Of a stretch of DNA of 64,000 nucleotides, positions 1 to 8,785 are shown piece after piece. Numbering within the stretch: position 1 is the first letter of the stretch; the number at the start of each line of letters is the position of its first letter. This DNA is from Anaerolineales bacterium (GTDB lineage Bacteria > Chloroflexota > Anaerolineae > Anaerolineales > Villigracilaceae), in the NCBI GenBank assembly GCA_013140605.1, contig JABFSL010000058.1, positions 20,397 to 84,396 of the forward strand, in the 5' to 3' direction. Position numbers and translations under genes: made by a program. The notes under the pieces are model-generated. The model saw only the letters and a list, made by a program, of their open reading frames with translations, was not told the origin of the DNA and did no database searches.

Positions 1-1129
1 CTAAATGCTTTGCCATACCGCCAAAATATAATTTGGTTGCTTTAGCATATAGTTTCTCAAATCCCGAATCTTTTCCAAGTTCAATTCGACGATTTTCGAT
101 TGCTTCTGCAATGCGTTGGATTTCAGGGAAATTGGAAACCCATTGATCGTCATCATCGCCTTTATAGATACCGCGCGTGTTTGAGCGGACAAGTCGCCTT
201 TTTAATTCTCGTAATTCTTCTTTGTTATTGATAAATCCAAGCAACACAGACTCAAGTCTTGTGGTTCGTGTGTAATCTTTTTCGTTGGGATAGGGCGGCG
301 ATGTAATAACCGCATCCACAGAATTCGGCTCAATCATGTCAAAACTTCGCGCGTCTGCTAAATGAACTTTTGTATCAGGAAAGGATTTTCCAGAGACTTT
401 TTGCAGATCATTTGTCATTTTGTCGATTTCCAGGAGCCAATTGGAAATCACAGGAACATCTGATTTGAGGTTTTTTACTCCGACTTCTGGGCCAAAATGA
501 AGGTTGCTAATTTTGAAGACCAAAGCATTTCCCAATGCAACCAGTGCATGACGATAAAACGGTGTGTTTTCGTATGACTTTAGACATTCAACTAATATCA
601 AAGTTTTATGCAGAGGAAGTGGACTAATGGAGTTTGCCAGGATTAGTTTTTCAACTTCTGGTGATAAAGTCTTTAGCCTTAAATCTTTATCTTCTTTAAA
701 TGAAAGATTATCATCAATCCCCTGTGACTTAAGAATTGCAATCGCTTTTTCTGCAATTTGTCGCGCCTGTTTGGAAAAATTATCTACATCCAAATTCCAA
801 TCTGTTTTAACAGACGATGCAAGATGAGGGAATGGATTTCCTTCCAAACCAATTGCCCTCATTTTTGCTAATTTTGCTTCAACGAGCGTTGTCCCTGTTC
901 CACAAAACGGATCAAGGATTACGCTTTTATGGGTTAGGTTGAATTTTTCAATATAGTCTCTTACTAAGTGTGGGGGGAAAGACAGCACAAATCGATACCA
1001 ATCATGGAAGGCTCGGTCTTGCGGGTCTAACTTATTAGCGCGACCATTTGAAAGTTCAGGTTTTGGTGTCTCCTGAATTTCCTGTGATTGGATAAATTCC
1101 ATTCTTAATTGATTTGGAGCAATTGTCAT
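1..1129 (-). CDS. Putative DNA (or RNA) methyltransferase, C-terminus cut by window edge
   Basis: An open frame runs on the minus strand from an ATG at 1127-1129 to base 1 without a stop, so 376 residues are visible and the C-terminus lies outside the window. It carries the SAM-binding motif DPFCGTGT at about residues 73-80 and a catalytic TSPPY motif at about 276-280, the signature of amino-group (N4-cytosine/N6-adenine) methyltransferases. The order motif I then TSPPY also fits Trm11-like RNA methyltransferases, so the substrate is unsure. The gene is divergent from the rlmI-like gene with only 41 bp between the starts. No restriction partner is visible inside the window. It is more AT-rich than its neighbours, which could mean transfer. 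Confidence 0.8.
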   Translation of the reverse strand, partial: MTIAPNQLRMEFIQSQEIQETPKPELSNGRANKLDPQDRAFHDWYRFVLSFPPHLVRDYIEKFNLTHKSVILDPFCGTGTTLVEAKLAKMRAIGLEGNPFPHLASSVKTDWNLDVDNFSKQARQIAEKAIAILKSQGIDDNLSFKEDKDLRLKTLSPEVEKLILANSISPLPLHKTLILVECLKSYENTPFYRHALVALGNALVFKISNLHFGPEVGVKNLKSDVPVISNWLLEIDKMTNDLQKVSGKSFPDTKVHLADARSFDMIEPNSVDAVITSPPYPNEKDYTRTTRLESVLLGFINNKEELRELKRRLVRSNTRGIYKGDDDDQWVSNFPEIQRIAEAIENRRIELGKDSGFEKLYAKATKLYFGGMAKHL

Positions 1130-1154
1130 AATCTTTATTTTATCATCCCTACTG

Positions 1155-1160
1155 TATAAT
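1155..1160 (+). promoter_or_regulatory. -10 box TATAAT upstream of the rlmI-like gene
   Basis: A perfect TATAAT ends 10 nt before the ATG at 1171, which would give a leader of only a few nucleotides. No Shine-Dalgarno is visible between it and the start. The same arrangement recurs at tgt, ruvB and kdpD. Confidence 0.6.
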
Positions 1161-1170
1161 CCCACGCACA

Positions 1171-2391
1171 ATGGATTTCAACAAACTCCCTAGCCCTTCA
1201 GCAAAACGGATCGCGCTGCGCATCAGTGCGCCCGCGGAGCGCGCCTTGCGACAGGGACATCCCTGGGTCTTCGATCAATCCATCACAGAGCAAAGTCACG
1301 AGGGCGCGCCCGGCGATCTGGCCGTCATCTTCGACGACAAGCGCCGCTTTCTTGCCATCGGTCTGTATGACCCCACGTCTCCGATCCGCGTGCGCATTTT
1401 GCAATCTCGTGACCCCGCCACCATCAACGCGGACTGGTTTCAAAACAAACTCGCCAGCGCCGCCCGCCTGCGTGCTCCTTTGGATGAAACCAACACCACG
1501 GGCTATCGGCTTGTCCACGGCGAGAACGATGGCTTGCCCGGCCTGATCATCGACCGCTATGCCGATACCCTCGTTCTAAAACTTTACACCCCCGCCTGGG
1601 TTCCCCACCTCAAAGATTTTTGCGACGCCTTGGCGCAAGTCAGCCCGGCCAGTCATTTGATTTTGCGGCTTAACCGCTCCCTGCAAAAGCAGGCGGAATA
1701 TTTATACGGCCTCAGTGATGGGATGACGCTCTCGCCTCACACGCCCCCAAGCCTGATCCTGTTTAAAGAAAATGGACTGACCTTTGAGTCTGATCCCATT
1801 CACGGCCAGAAGACAGGCTTCTTCCTCGACCAGCGTGACAACCGCTCAAGAGTTGAGAAATTATCCAAAAATAAAACTGTGTTAAATGTATTCGCCTATA
1901 CTGGCGGATTCTCCGTCTATGCCGCGCGCGGCGGCGCGAAGCAAGTTGTCAGCGTGGATATCAGCGCTCCCGCCATCGAAGCCGCAATCCGCAACATGAC
2001 ATACAACAATCTGCCTTCATCAATTCACGAGACCATCGCCGAAGATGCCTTTGAAGTGTTGGCGCGCATGGAGTCACAAAAACGACTCTTTGATCTGGTC
2101 ATCATTGACCCGCCGATGTTCGCTCAAAGTGAAAAACAAATTTCTGGAGCATTATCCGCTTATCGCAAATTGACCCGATTGGGGTTGAGCGTCTTGCGGC
2201 AGGGCGGCACGCTGGTGCAGGCATCCTGCTCCAGCCGCGTAGATGCTGACTCGTTTTTCGAATCCATTCACCAGTCCGCGAGAGAAGCGGGGCGCAAGCT
2301 GACAGAGATCGAGCGCACAGGTCACGCCCTCGATCATCCGATCAGTTTTAAAGAAGGCGCTTATCTCAAATGTCTTTTTGCAACTGCTTGA
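1171..2391 (+). CDS. rlmI: Class I SAM-dependent rRNA methyltransferase, RlmI-like (PUA + Rossmann)
   Basis: The 406-residue protein has an N-terminal PUA-like part (roughly residues 15-95, with the GHPWVFDQSI segment typical of the family) and a C-terminal methyltransferase domain. SAM motif I is VLNVFAYTGGFSVYAA near 234-249, followed by the acidic VVSVDIS strand. The IIDPPMFAQS motif near 310 corresponds to the DPPxF motif of RlmI, and SCSSRVDADSF supplies the cysteine-containing motif near 350. RlmI in E. coli makes m5C1962 in 23S rRNA; family membership is clear, but the exact target base here is inferred. Transcription appears to start almost at the ATG (TATAAT 10 nt upstream). Confidence 0.8.
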   Translation: MDFNKLPSPSAKRIALRISAPAERALRQGHPWVFDQSITEQSHEGAPGDLAVIFDDKRRFLAIGLYDPTSPIRVRILQSRDPATINADWFQNKLASAARLRAPLDETNTTGYRLVHGENDGLPGLIIDRYADTLVLKLYTPAWVPHLKDFCDALAQVSPASHLILRLNRSLQKQAEYLYGLSDGMTLSPHTPPSLILFKENGLTFESDPIHGQKTGFFLDQRDNRSRVEKLSKNKTVLNVFAYTGGFSVYAARGGAKQVVSVDISAPAIEAAIRNMTYNNLPSSIHETIAEDAFEVLARMESQKRLFDLVIIDPPMFAQSEKQISGALSAYRKLTRLGLSVLRQGGTLVQASCSSRVDADSFFESIHQSAREAGRKLTEIERTGHALDHPISFKEGAYLKCLFATA

Positions 2392-2397
2392 GCTTTT

Positions 2398-2450
2398 ACC
2401 ACGGAGATTTTTTAAAGGTTTTCTCTGTAACCTCCGTGTGCTCCGTGGTT
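2398..2450. repeat. Imperfect hairpin repeat, CACGGAG family
   Basis: The arms read ACCACGGAG... and ...CTCCGTGGT, enclosing an AT-rich centre with TTTAAAGGTTTTCTC. It is one of at least seven intergenic hairpins in this window with the same architecture but diverged arm sequence (others at 4715, 7851, 18329, 35182, 35363 and 42415). It could act as a terminator for the upstream gene. Confidence 0.65.
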
Positions 2451-2533
2451 AAATCTTTGTCAAAAAACTAATACTTGAACAGTGATGACGAATACCATAT
2501 ACTGAAATCGAAAACTTTTATCACGGAGGAACC

Positions 2534-3514
2534 ATGCCAACGATTTTAGATCCCCTGCCTGCGAATGTTCAGACGGAAGTCAATGCTCTGCGAGCCGCAT
2601 TGGACCTATCCATACCGCCCAAGAAGCCCGAACGAAATCTCTTGATCGGCACATGGAATTTGCGCGCCTTCGGTTCGCTCACTCGCAAATGGACAGCCGC
2701 CAGCACGGACACTCCCAAGCGCGACTTGCGCGGCGCGGTGGCCATCGCCGAGATCCTATCCCGTTTTGATGTGGTCGCAATTCAAGAGGCGGTCGGTGAC
2801 CTGCGCGCCTTGCGCGACATCCTGAAATACCTTGGCGATAAATGGGGCTTCCTGATGACCGATGAAAACCTCGGCGACGCGGGAAACAATGAGCGCATGG
2901 TTTTCCTGTTCGATACCACGCGAGTCAAACCTTCCGGACTGGCCTGCGAATTGGTTCTGCCTCCCGAATGGCTGGCCGAAGTTTCCCCGGATGCGATGAC
3001 CAGTCAATTTGCGCGCACGCCTTATGCCGCGAGTTTTGTGGCGGGCAATAACACCTTCATCCTCGTTACACTGCATGTTTTGTATGGAAGTAATTCTGCT
3101 AACCGTATTCCTGAATTGAAAGGATTGGCGCGCTGGATGTCAGCATGGGCAAAGCGCTCCAGTGATTGGGAACAGAACCTGCTGGCCCTGGGTGATTTCA
3201 ACATTGACCGCAAGGATGATCTGCTCTGGCAGGCATTTACCTCCACTGGTCTCACGGTTCCTGCTGACCTTGAAACTGTTCCGCGTACTATTTTTTCCAA
3301 CCCTTTGAAACCCGCGCTCGATAAATTCTATGACCAGATCGCGTGGTTTAGTTCCACGACCACCGGACTGCCGCGCCTCTCATTGGAATATGTCAAAGGC
3401 GGCGGATTTGATTTTATGCCATTCATTTACAAGGACACCACCCTGACCAAGAGCTCCATCTCCTTCCGCATGTCAGATCACTATCCGCTTTGGGCGGAGT
3501 TCGCGCTGGCGTAG
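2534..3514 (+). CDS. Endonuclease/exonuclease/phosphatase-fold protein
   Basis: The 326-residue protein shows the motif set of the EEP (DNase I-like) metal-dependent superfamily: GTWNLRAFGS near 37-46, the catalytic glutamate in VVAIQEAVGD near 78-87, LALGDFNIDRKDD near 220, and SDHYPLWAEF at the C-terminus with the catalytic Asp-His. No signal peptide is obvious, so it is probably cytosolic. A strong Shine-Dalgarno (GGAGG, 4 nt before the ATG) fixes the start. The substrate (DNA, phospholipid head group or inositol phosphate) cannot be told from sequence alone. It stands alone between two repeats. Confidence 0.8.
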   Translation: MPTILDPLPANVQTEVNALRAALDLSIPPKKPERNLLIGTWNLRAFGSLTRKWTAASTDTPKRDLRGAVAIAEILSRFDVVAIQEAVGDLRALRDILKYLGDKWGFLMTDENLGDAGNNERMVFLFDTTRVKPSGLACELVLPPEWLAEVSPDAMTSQFARTPYAASFVAGNNTFILVTLHVLYGSNSANRIPELKGLARWMSAWAKRSSDWEQNLLALGDFNIDRKDDLLWQAFTSTGLTVPADLETVPRTIFSNPLKPALDKFYDQIAWFSSTTTGLPRLSLEYVKGGGFDFMPFIYKDTTLTKSSISFRMSDHYPLWAEFALA

Positions 3515-3528
3515 ATATAATTTTGCTT

Positions 3529-4788
<1,260 letters not shown>

Positions 4789-4798
4789 AAAGGAACTT

Positions 4799-5620
4799 AT
4801 GACCCTCTTCCACGCTTTTCTTCTCGGCATCATACAGGGATTAACCGAATTCATCCCCGTCTCATCCACAGCGCATTTGCTGATTGCGGGAAATCTTTTA
4901 GGCATTCCATCTGATGACAGGACTTTTTCGTTCTCTGTCATTGTTCAACTTGGAACTGTTTTCGCTTTGCTCCTGTTTTTCTGGAAGGATATTTGGCATA
5001 TTCTCACAGCTTTTTTTCTCGGCATCAAACACAGGAAACCTTTTGAAAATCTAAACGCCCGTCTGGGTTGGTTGGTGATCGTTGCCACCATTCCTGCGCT
5101 GGTGGTTGGTTTTTTCTTGAAAGACATTATTCAAACCATGTTTAAGGATGCATTGACCCTGGCGGGCTTTCGGTTATTGATCACTGCTGTGTTATTAACC
5201 GTGGTTGAATATTTTGACCGCCGTGATCGGATTCTCGAATCGGCCACGTGGCAGGATGCTTTGTCCGTGGGCTTGTTTCAGGTGCTGGCGATTTTCCCCG
5301 GTGCCTCGCGTTCTGGCTCGACGATTGCGGGCGGCATGATCCGCGGCTTTGACCGCCCCTCTGCGGCGCGGTTCGCATTTCTGATGTCTGTGCCGATTCT
5401 GGTTGCGGCGGGTGCCTACGAATCTTTGAAGGTGATCGACATGACGGGAACGACTGAGTTTTTGCCTTACCTTATTACAGGGTTTATTACTGCGGCAGTA
5501 GTGGGGTGGTTTGCCATTAAATGGTTGATCAGCTTTCTTGGCAAACATTCGATGTATCCTTTTGCCGTTTATTGCGCGGTGGTCGGTGTGATCGTACTGA
5601 TCGCCAGATTATTTTCATGA
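4799..5620 (+). CDS. uppP: Undecaprenyl-diphosphatase
   Basis: The 273-residue integral membrane protein recycles undecaprenyl diphosphate to the monophosphate carrier for cell-wall synthesis and can confer bacitracin resistance. The family signatures are present: GLTEFIPVSSTAHL near 14-27 with the conserved glutamate and SSTAH, and PGASRSGSTIAGG near 165-177 holding the catalytic Arg/Ser. About eight hydrophobic segments are visible. The stop overlaps the start of the following lipoprotein gene as ATGA, so the two are probably co-translated. Confidence 0.95.
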   Translation: MTLFHAFLLGIIQGLTEFIPVSSTAHLLIAGNLLGIPSDDRTFSFSVIVQLGTVFALLLFFWKDIWHILTAFFLGIKHRKPFENLNARLGWLVIVATIPALVVGFFLKDIIQTMFKDALTLAGFRLLITAVLLTVVEYFDRRDRILESATWQDALSVGLFQVLAIFPGASRSGSTIAGGMIRGFDRPSAARFAFLMSVPILVAAGAYESLKVIDMTGTTEFLPYLITGFITAAVVGWFAIKWLISFLGKHSMYPFAVYCAVVGVIVLIARLFS

Positions 5621-6249
5621 AGCAAGTTTCGATCTTTCTACTTTCTTCCTTCCTTTTAATTTCCTGCGCGCCCGCAACGCAAACTTCTCAAACAGAGATT
5701 GTGACCGTCTACGCCACCTCCGCCGCCCAACCGTGGTTGACGGAGCTTTATGCCTGCGCCGATGATTCATCGGTGACAATAAATCTTACAGCGGATGAAC
5801 CTGATATTACCTTGCGAGTGGGGGAGCCTGGGATCATTGTTTCTCCTATTTATCAAATAGACGAAGAGGAGATTTTGATCGTGACAAACCGCGAAAGCCC
5901 TGTGCAGAATTTGACTCTCACAGAGGCGCAGGATTTGTTCGCGCTAGGGGACCCAACGGGGTTAGCGCAGGTGTGGGTTTATTCGTCAGATGCGGATGTG
6001 CAAATTATGTTTGACCAGCTCGTGATGAAAGGAAGAAGCGTCACATCTCTCGCGGGATTGGCAACCAACCCACAGCAAATGTCAGATCTATTAAATGCGG
6101 AAAAAGACGCGGTTGGAATCCTCCCGAAGCATTGGAAGGCTGGCACTGTGCGCGAAGTTTTTTCAGCGGGGATTGTGCCCGTGCTTGCAATTACGAAGGA
6201 AGAACCGCAAGAGGCGGTAAAAGAGTTAATCTCGTGTTTGCAGAAATAG
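5617..6249 (+). CDS. Lipoprotein with periplasmic-binding-protein-like (PstS-type) fold
   Basis: The start is the ATG at 5617, which overlaps the uppP stop (ATGA); a longer reading frame upstream is just uppP sequence. The 210-residue protein has a lipoprotein signal peptide with lipobox LISC (lipidated Cys about residue 17). The mature part resembles phosphate-type substrate-binding proteins (DEEEILIVTNRESPVQNLT and DAVGILPKHWKAG segments), but the ligand is not evident and the protein is shorter than typical PstS. It is followed by a good intrinsic terminator. A function in envelope stress or small-anion binding is only a guess. Confidence 0.6.
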   Translation: MKQVSIFLLSSFLLISCAPATQTSQTEIVTVYATSAAQPWLTELYACADDSSVTINLTADEPDITLRVGEPGIIVSPIYQIDEEEILIVTNRESPVQNLTLTEAQDLFALGDPTGLAQVWVYSSDADVQIMFDQLVMKGRSVTSLAGLATNPQQMSDLLNAEKDAVGILPKHWKAGTVREVFSAGIVPVLAITKEEPQEAVKELISCLQK

Positions 6250-6250
6250 C

Positions 6251-6280
6251 AAAGGCCTGTCCGCAGCGACAGGCCTTTTT
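6251..6280 (+). terminator. Intrinsic terminator after the uppP-lipoprotein pair
   Basis: The stem AAAGGCCTGTC / GACAGGCCTTT with a short loop is followed by a run of T. It starts one base after the lipoprotein stop codon. Confidence 0.85.
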
Positions 6281-6313
6281 GATTCCCTTGACATGCACCA
6301 GTGATGGGAGTAA

Positions 6314-6343
6314 TATAATCGCAAACTAGTTTGCAACGCAAAC
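6314..6343 (+). promoter_or_regulatory. TATAAT -10 box overlapped by palindromic operator GCAAACTAGTTTGC
   Basis: TATAAT lies at 6314-6319. A perfect 14-bp palindrome GCAAACTAGTTTGC (6321-6334) follows where transcription should start, and a third half-site GCAAAC lies at 6338-6343. The layout fits autorepression by the winged-helix protein encoded at 6995. Confidence 0.6.
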
Positions 6344-6363
6344 TATATTCGTAAGGAGATACA

Positions 6364-7002
6364 ATGAAAGATGAAACCTCTCAAATTGAACAGCGTGTAA
6401 AGCGCTATTGGTATAGCGATGGAATCGGCGAAATGATGGGCGGCATAATGTTCTTCCTGCTGGCGGTTTACTTTTCATTGCAGCAGTATCTTGGCGATGA
6501 ATCGTTCATCGGCGGAATGCTGCAGGCGGGATTTGTCGTGCTTCTGATCGGCGGTGTGTTCGTTGCGCGGCGCGTGGTCAATATCGTAAAAGCCCGCATT
6601 ACATATCCACGCACTGGTTATGTTGAATATCGCACATACAACGGGAACGCGGTTTGGATGCGTATTCTTGCGGCTTTGACAGCCATGACAGTGGCGTCGA
6701 TTTCCATCATGGTCGCCCGCAGGTTTGACAGCATTGACTCAATGGTCGCAGTGACTGGTGTATTGGTGGCGGTCATTCTCATGGTGAAGCAGGCATGGAC
6801 TTCTGGGCTGGGCAGGTTTTACTTCCTGGGCGCCGCGTCTTTGGTATTTGGCGGTATTCTGTCTGTGAGCGGATTCGCGCGTGGATACAACCTCGGCTTG
6901 TTCTACGCCTTAATGGGAACTGCATTCGTGATCTCAGGCGGCTTGACCTTGAAGAGCTACCTGCGCGAAAATCCAATGCCAGTGGAGGCAGGGGATGAGT
7001 AA
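6364..7002 (+). CDS. Six-TM membrane protein paired with a winged-helix regulator
   Basis: The 212-residue protein has a short charged N-terminus (residues 1-20) followed by about six hydrophobic helices arranged in pairs (about 23-42, 52-70, 98-118, 125-140, 150-168 and 176-195). No catalytic motif is visible. A Shine-Dalgarno (AAGGAG) precedes the ATG. The 3' end overlaps the downstream regulator gene by 8 nt (ATGAGTAA), so they form one translational unit behind the GCAAAC operator. The protein could be a sensor or a target of regulation by the partner, but no function is recognised. Confidence 0.7.
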   Translation: MKDETSQIEQRVKRYWYSDGIGEMMGGIMFFLLAVYFSLQQYLGDESFIGGMLQAGFVVLLIGGVFVARRVVNIVKARITYPRTGYVEYRTYNGNAVWMRILAALTAMTVASISIMVARRFDSIDSMVAVTGVLVAVILMVKQAWTSGLGRFYFLGAASLVFGGILSVSGFARGYNLGLFYALMGTAFVISGGLTLKSYLRENPMPVEAGDE

Positions 7003-7303
7003 CGACCTGCGCGGCCTGAATGATCTTGACCGTTTGATTCACGAACCTGCGCGGTTGTTGATTGTTACCATTCTCTCCACTGCCGCAAGCGCAGACTTCC
7101 TCTTTCTTCAACGCGAAGCAGGGTTGACCAAAGGCAATCTATCTGCCCATTTGAGCAAATTGGAAGAAGCGGGCTATGTAAAGATCGAAAAAACCTTTAA
7201 GGGCAAACTCCCGCTGACAGTTTGCAAGTTGACGGCAAAAGGTCAGAAGGCTTATACAGCGTATCGTCAACAGATGCAGGCGTTCATGGATAAGACAAGT
7301 TAG
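6995..7303 (+). CDS. Winged-helix transcriptional regulator (MarR/ArsR-like, HTH_27 type)
   Basis: This 102-residue protein is a single winged helix-turn-helix domain. The recognition part reads REAGLTKGNLSAHLSKLEEA around 44-63, followed by the wing (KIEKTFKGKLPLTVCKLT) and a C-terminal helix. No metal-binding cysteine pair is visible. It overlaps the membrane protein gene by 8 nt. The palindromic operator at the operon promoter is the natural candidate binding site, by proximity only. Confidence 0.85.
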   Translation: MSNDLRGLNDLDRLIHEPARLLIVTILSTAASADFLFLQREAGLTKGNLSAHLSKLEEAGYVKIEKTFKGKLPLTVCKLTAKGQKAYTAYRQQMQAFMDKTS

Positions 7304-7410
7304 ACATCCAAAGTTTGTTAATCACTCACTTTATGTAGTGTCGTTCTAAGTAAAACCACGGCAAAAAAGACGCCGTTCAAAGCAAAAGAAACAAAGGCTT
7401 CAGCCGCAGA

Positions 7411-7437
7411 CACTTGCGCCGCACACCAGTGCAGGCG
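7411..7437. repeat. 27-bp CACTTGCGCCGCACACCAGTG element
   Basis: The element has the near-palindrome CACTTGCG...ACCAGTG, ending GCAGGCG. Related copies are at 7538, 17050, 50184 and, as a perfect long palindrome, 62631. Confidence 0.65.
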
Positions 7438-7537
7438 TTACACAAATTTTCGCGAACTGGTTAAAAAAATCCGTGTAAATTTGCGAAATTCGTGGCAAAA
7501 AGGTTTTGAAAATTCTTGTTTCTTAGTAGCGGAGCGA

Positions 7538-7563
7538 CACTTGCGCCGCGCGCCAGTGCGGTG
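7538..7563. repeat. 26-bp CACTTGCGCCGCGCGCCAGTG element
   Basis: This is a second copy 127 bp from the first, ending GCGGTG. It is followed by AGAAC where copies at 17050 and 50184 are followed by AGCAATC. Confidence 0.65.
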
Positions 7564-7662
7564 AGAACCTCGGATTTCAGCAGTAGAGACCCTTCGCTTC
7601 GCTCAGGGAATCACAATTAGGTGCCTAAGGTAATTTAATCAATTGTTCAAGGAATGTCGAAA

Positions 7663-7836
7663 ATGAAATCAAATAATACCCTCATCATCATGGCAGTCCT
7701 GTTTCTGCTATTTGCAACAGTCTCGTCAGTGGTTATCTGGTCGGATGTGCCCACGGCGGCCAAAATCGGTTTCTTCGCCTTTGGATACGGCGCAGGCATC
7801 CCGACTGGTGTGCTGATTTCCAGGCGCCAGCGATAA
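7663..7836 (+). CDS. Small two-TM membrane protein
   Basis: A 57-residue protein beginning MKSNNTLIIM with two hydrophobic helices (about 6-24 and 32-50) and a basic tail ending SRRQR. An upstream in-frame ATG at 7654 exists, but AAGGA lies 9 nt before the ATG at 7663, so the shorter start is preferred. No homologous family is recognised. It stands alone between repeats. Confidence 0.5.
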   Translation: MKSNNTLIIMAVLFLLFATVSSVVIWSDVPTAAKIGFFAFGYGAGIPTGVLISRRQR

Positions 7837-7850
7837 ATCTTAAAAGAACG

Positions 7851-7919
7851 AGCCACTGAGCCACAGAGTCGCGGAGATTTCTTAAAGCTTTTCTCTGCGC
7901 TCTCTGTGACTCTGTGGCT
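7851..7919. repeat. Hairpin repeat, CACAGAG variant
   Basis: The left arm AGCCACTGAGCCACAGAGTC pairs imperfectly with the right arm GACTCTGTGGCT. The centre is TCTTAAAGCTTTTCTC, like the copy at 2398. It lies 14 bp after the stop of the small membrane gene and may terminate it. Confidence 0.7.
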
Positions 7920-8050
7920 AATTTTTTATCTCGTAAAACACCTTGTAAGTCAGGTGCAAATGAGAGACCTCCTGTTTCGGGGGTAAAATTAGGGTCGTTT
8001 GGCGCATCAAGTTAGAGCGGTTGCCTCGGCGGCCGCTTTTGTGTGTTTAT

Positions 8051-8785
8051 ATGTCCTCATCAATCATCGAACTACGCAACGTATCAAAGACCTACTCCAC
8101 TGCGGCGGGTGACTTCACGGCGTTAACCAACGTGAACATGACCATCAACGCGGGCGAGTTTCTTGGCGTTGTCGGGAAATCTGGCGCGGGCAAGTCCACC
8201 TTGTTGAATATGATCAACGGTGTGGATCAACTTACCAGCGGTGAAGTCTTTGTCCGCTCGGGGGATGAAAATATTTCGATTCATCAAATGAGCGAAGATG
8301 AGCGTGCATTCTGGCGCGGCAGGAAAATGGGCGTGGTCTATCAGTCCTTTCAACTTTTGCCCATGCTGACGCTGATCGAAAATATTACGCTCCCCATGGA
8401 TCTGGCTGATAATTTCAAACCGCGTGAATCAAGAGAACGCGCCATGCAGCTTCTTCAATTGATGGAACTTGAAGAGCACGCCAACAAGTTACCTGCCTTC
8501 ATTTCAGGTGGACAGCAGCAGCGTGTAGCCATTGCGCGCGCGCTTGCTAATGACCCTCCCATTCTCGTCGCAGATGAACCAACAGGCAGTCTTGATTCCA
8601 TCACGGCCGATCACATCTTTGAAGTCTTCGAACACCTCGTCACCGACCAGGGCAAAACAATTGTCATGGTCACACACGATATCGGCCTGATGGGGCGCTT
8701 CTCGCGCAGTCTGACTATCGCAGATGGGGAACTGCTTTCGGAAGCCGAAGCAGAACCAAAGTCAGAGAAGAGGCGGATGAAATGA
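8051..8785 (+). CDS. ABC transporter ATP-binding protein (LolD/MacB type)
   Basis: The 244-residue ATPase has a complete set of motifs: Walker [10 protein letters not shown] near 41-49, Q-loop in [12 protein letters not shown] near 98, signature [16 protein letters not shown] near 151, Walker [13 protein letters not shown] near 178, and the H-loop in VMVTHD near 212. A TTG-initiated extension from 8021 is possible, but the ATG at 8051 fits family starts. It belongs to the class that drives FtsX-type mechanotransducing exporters. The stop overlaps the next gene by 4 nt (ATGA). It is the first gene of a seven-gene operon to 18289. A possible -10 (TAAAAT) lies near 7984. Confidence 0.93.
   Translation: MSSSIIELRNVSKTYSTAAGDFTALTNVNMTINAGEFLGVVGKSGAGKSTLLNMINGVDQLTSGEVFVRSGDENISIHQMSEDERAFWRGRKMGVVYQSFQLLPMLTLIENITLPMDLADNFKPRESRERAMQLLQLMELEEHANKLPAFISGGQQQRVAIARALANDPPILVADEPTGSLDSITADHIFEVFEHLVTDQGKTIVMVTHDIGLMGRFSRSLTIADGELLSEAEAEPKSEKRRMK

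Larger units (their letters stand above)
7304..7662. other. 359-bp gap made of repeat remnants, no gene seen
   Basis: The stretch contains two copies of the 26/27-bp CACTTGCGCC...CCAGTGC element, a fragment like the CACGGAG hairpins (AAATCCGTGTAAATTTGCGAAATTCGTGG), and a CTTCGCTTCGCTCAGGGA tract. No frame with plausible start and codon use was seen. Confidence 0.6.

Noticed and set aside
1198..1546. Overlapping 106-residue ORFs on both strands within the rlmI-like gene
   Set aside because: Both are off-frame shadows in a GC-rich coding region.
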